A stretch of DNA of 64,000 nucleotides from Rhizobiales bacterium PAR1 (GTDB lineage: Bacteria; Pseudomonadota; Alphaproteobacteria; Rhizobiales; Beijerinckiaceae): positions 372,001 to 436,000 of the forward strand of contig NKIW01000001.1 in the NCBI GenBank assembly GCA_002256205.1, given 5' to 3'. The notes below the pieces were generated by a model. The model was not told where the DNA came from, did not search any database, and saw only the letters and a list, made by a program, of their open reading frames with translations. Positions 62,475 to 64,000 of the stretch are shown one piece after another (position 1 is the first letter of the stretch; each line of letters begins with the position of its first letter). Made by a program: the position numbers and the translations under genes.

Positions 62475-62873
62475 TTAGAATACGGTGCAGAGCAATTCGC
62501 CACCGACGTTCTTGTCGCGGGCATCGTGATCCGCCATCACGCCCGACGGAGTCGAGATGATGGTGATACCGAGGCCGTTGGCAACGCGCGGGAGCGAATC
62601 AACGGGGCAGTAAACGCGGCGGCCCGGCTTCGAGACGCGCTTGATTTCACGGATCGCCGGAGCGCCCTCGAAATACTTCAGCTCGATATCGAACTCGGTA
62701 CGGCCATTATCAAACTGTGCTTCGGAATAGCCACGAATGTAGCCTTCCGCCTTGAGCACATCGAGAACCCGGGCGCGGAGCTTGGAGCCCGGCGTCGAAA
62801 CGCGGGACTTCTTGCGCATCTGCGCGTTACGGATACGGGTGAGCATATCGCCCAGAGGATCGTTCATCGACAT
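62475..62873 (-). CDS. rpsH: 30S ribosomal protein S8
   Basis: The 132-residue protein starts [18 protein letters not shown] and has [10 protein letters not shown] and the C-terminal [21 protein letters not shown]. In E. coli S8 binds the spc mRNA to repress it; conservation here makes the same control possible. Confidence 0.98.
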   Translation of the reverse strand: MSMNDPLGDMLTRIRNAQMRKKSRVSTPGSKLRARVLDVLKAEGYIRGYSEAQFDNGRTEFDIELKYFEGAPAIREIKRVSKPGRRVYCPVDSLPRVANGLGITIISTPSGVMADHDARDKNVGGELLCTVF

Positions 62874-62885
62874 GATGCCTCCTCC

Positions 62886-63191
62886 TTACCAGCTGGATTT
62901 CACGAGGCCCGGAACGAGCCCCTTGTTGCCGAGTTCGCGCAGCGCGATACGGCTCATCTTGAACTTGCGATAGACAGCGCGCGAGCGGCCCGAAACTTCG
63001 CACCGGTTACGGATGCGGATCTCGGCCGAATTGCGCGGCATCTGCGCCAGCTTCAGCGTGGCAGCGAAGCGCTCCTCGATGGAGACTTCCTGATTCATAA
63101 TGATCGCTTTCAAGGCCTCGCGCTTACCAGCAAACTGCTTGGTAAGGCGCTGACGGCGCTTGTTCTTTTCGACCATGCCTTTTTTGGCCAT
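62886..63191 (-). CDS. rpsN: 30S ribosomal protein S14, zinc-free form
   Basis: The 101-residue protein starts [13 protein letters not shown] and ends [17 protein letters not shown]. With a single cysteine ([14 protein letters not shown]), it lacks the two CxxC motifs of the zinc form. It lies between rplE and rpsH in the spc operon. Confidence 0.98.
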   Translation of the reverse strand: MAKKGMVEKNKRRQRLTKQFAGKREALKAIIMNQEVSIEERFAATLKLAQMPRNSAEIRIRNRCEVSGRSRAVYRKFKMSRIALRELGNKGLVPGLVKSSW

Positions 63192-63243
63192 TTATTTCAC
63201 TCCTGGTTTCCGCGTCTAAGCGAAAGGGCCGAGCCCTGGTGGC

Positions 63244-63804
63244 TTACTGCCGGAACGGGAAGTTGAACAACTTGAGGAGAGCACGGGCTTCCTCATCGGT
63301 TTTTGCGCTGGTGCAGACGATCACATCCATACCCCACATCTGATCAACCTTGTCGTAGTTGATCTCCGGGAAAATGAGATGCTCCTTGATGCCCATGGCG
63401 TAGTTGCCGCGACCATCAAAGCTCTTGGCATTGAGGCCACGGAAGTCGCGAACGCGCGGCAGAGCGATCGTGATAAGACGGTCAAGGAACTCGTACATGC
63501 GCGCCTGGCGAAGGGTAACCTTCGCGCCGATCGGCATGTTCTCGCGCACCTTGAACTGCGCGATCGCCTTGCGGGCGCGGGTAATCACCGGCTTCTGACC
63601 GGCAATCGCCGCCAGATCCGCTGCCGCAACCGAGGCCTTCTTGGAATCAGCCGTCGCTTCGCCGACGCCCATGTTCAGGACGATCTTCTCGAGGCGCGGG
63701 ATTTCCATGACGTTCTTGTAGCCGAACTGCTCCTGCATCTTCGGCACGACTTCGTCGCGGTAGAACTTCTTGAGCCGGGGCTCGTATTTGGTCACATCAA
63801 GCAT
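63244..63804 (-). CDS. rplE: 50S ribosomal protein L5
   Basis: The 186-residue protein has [59 protein letters not shown] and the end [14 protein letters not shown]. It binds 5S rRNA and contacts P-site tRNA. It overlaps the rplX stop by eight bases. Confidence 0.98.
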   Translation of the reverse strand: MLDVTKYEPRLKKFYRDEVVPKMQEQFGYKNVMEIPRLEKIVLNMGVGEATADSKKASVAAADLAAIAGQKPVITRARKAIAQFKVRENMPIGAKVTLRQARMYEFLDRLITIALPRVRDFRGLNAKSFDGRGNYAMGIKEHLIFPEINYDKVDQMWGMDVIVCTSAKTDEEARALLKLFNFPFRQ

Positions 63805-64000
63805 CGATCAGATCCCCCGAGCGCTTGGCGAAGCGAACCTTGCGGCCATCTTCGAGCGTCTTGAAGCCGACGCGGGTCGGCTTGCCGTCCTTCGGATCGG
63901 CAACGGCAAGGTTGGAGAGGTTGATGGTCCCCTCCTTCGAGATGATCCCGCCGGTCTGGGTCTGGGACTGGCGCTGATGCTTCTTGATCATGGCAACGCC
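63797..64000 (-). CDS. rplX: 50S ribosomal protein L24, C-terminal part (5' end outside window)
   Basis: The visible 67 residues include [40 protein letters not shown] and [12 protein letters not shown], the C-terminal two-thirds of L24, an assembly initiator of the large subunit. The KOW domain lies beyond the window edge. The internal ATG at 63991 is not the start. Confidence 0.96.
   Translation of the reverse strand, partial: GVAMIKKHQRQSQTQTGGIISKEGTINLSNLAVADPKDGKPTRVGFKTLEDGRKVRFAKRSGDLIDA

Noticed and set aside
1-64000. CRISPR arrays, transposases, integrases, prophage genes
   Set aside because: No regularly spaced repeats of 25-40 bases and no protein with recombinase or phage structural motifs were seen on either strand.

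Overview
The window is a GC-rich chromosomal segment of an alphaproteobacterium, most likely a member of the Hyphomicrobiales (Rhizobiales). The evidence is the divK-pleD pair beside a DUF3572 gene, a DUF1849/EipB-type envelope protein, DUF1489, an ATP12 chaperone, a phasin, TadG-like proteins, a short-LID adenylate kinase, and the conserved order ribosomal spc/alpha operons, rplQ, degP, rarA, crcB, rluC, HAD phosphatase, ATP12. No phage, transposase, integrase or CRISPR array was seen. Nearly all genes look like vertically inherited backbone with small accessory insertions.

Layout. Positions 1-14 kb hold the end of an MFS transporter, rpmG, the cell-cycle/c-di-GMP regulators pleD and divK, small housekeeping enzymes (two-domain phosphodiesterase, FemAB-like, HIT), azlCD, an exported MetX-like hydrolase with a striking hairpin over its ribosome-binding site, then clpA and clpS. 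Positions 14-33 kb hold a phasin with two candidate PhaR operators, a SPOR-tailed D,D-carboxypeptidase, methylcrotonyl-CoA carboxylase alpha and beta and isovaleryl-CoA dehydrogenase (leucine catabolism, spread over three loci on one strand), a tandem pair of small helix-hairpin-helix proteins, a GST/rhodanese pair and two TadG-like von Willebrand A proteins. Positions 33-45 kb hold a polysaccharide flippase with a CelD-like acyltransferase, a GGDEF/EAL protein translationally linked to a GH25 muramidase lipoprotein, mgtE, a polysaccharide deacetylase, tRNA-Leu(GAG), a solitary fliN, lipB and a dipeptidase.

Positions 45.8-64 kb are the conserved backbone, read on the minus strand: (rplX)-rplE-rpsN-rpsH-rplF-rplR-rpsE-rpmD-rplO-secY-adk, then rpsM-rpsK-rpoA-rplQ, then degP-rarA-crcB-rluC-HAD-ATP12. 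It is interrupted by plus-strand or extra genes: a BLUF photoreceptor, an exported helical protein plus a four-EF-hand protein, and a PsiF-repeat protein beside a palindromic repeat. A related palindrome splits rplO from secY, and several spacers of the ribosomal operons carry GC-rich hairpins.

The best candidates for something undescribed are the Shine-Dalgarno-sequestering hairpin before the exported MetX-like gene, the accessory cassettes in the rplQ-ATP12 backbone, the tandem HhH proteins coupled to mccB, the GGDEF/EAL-GH25 pair, and the Arg/Tyr-repeat exported protein. No strongly novel multi-gene system is evident; assignments are by reading and family memory only, without database searches.
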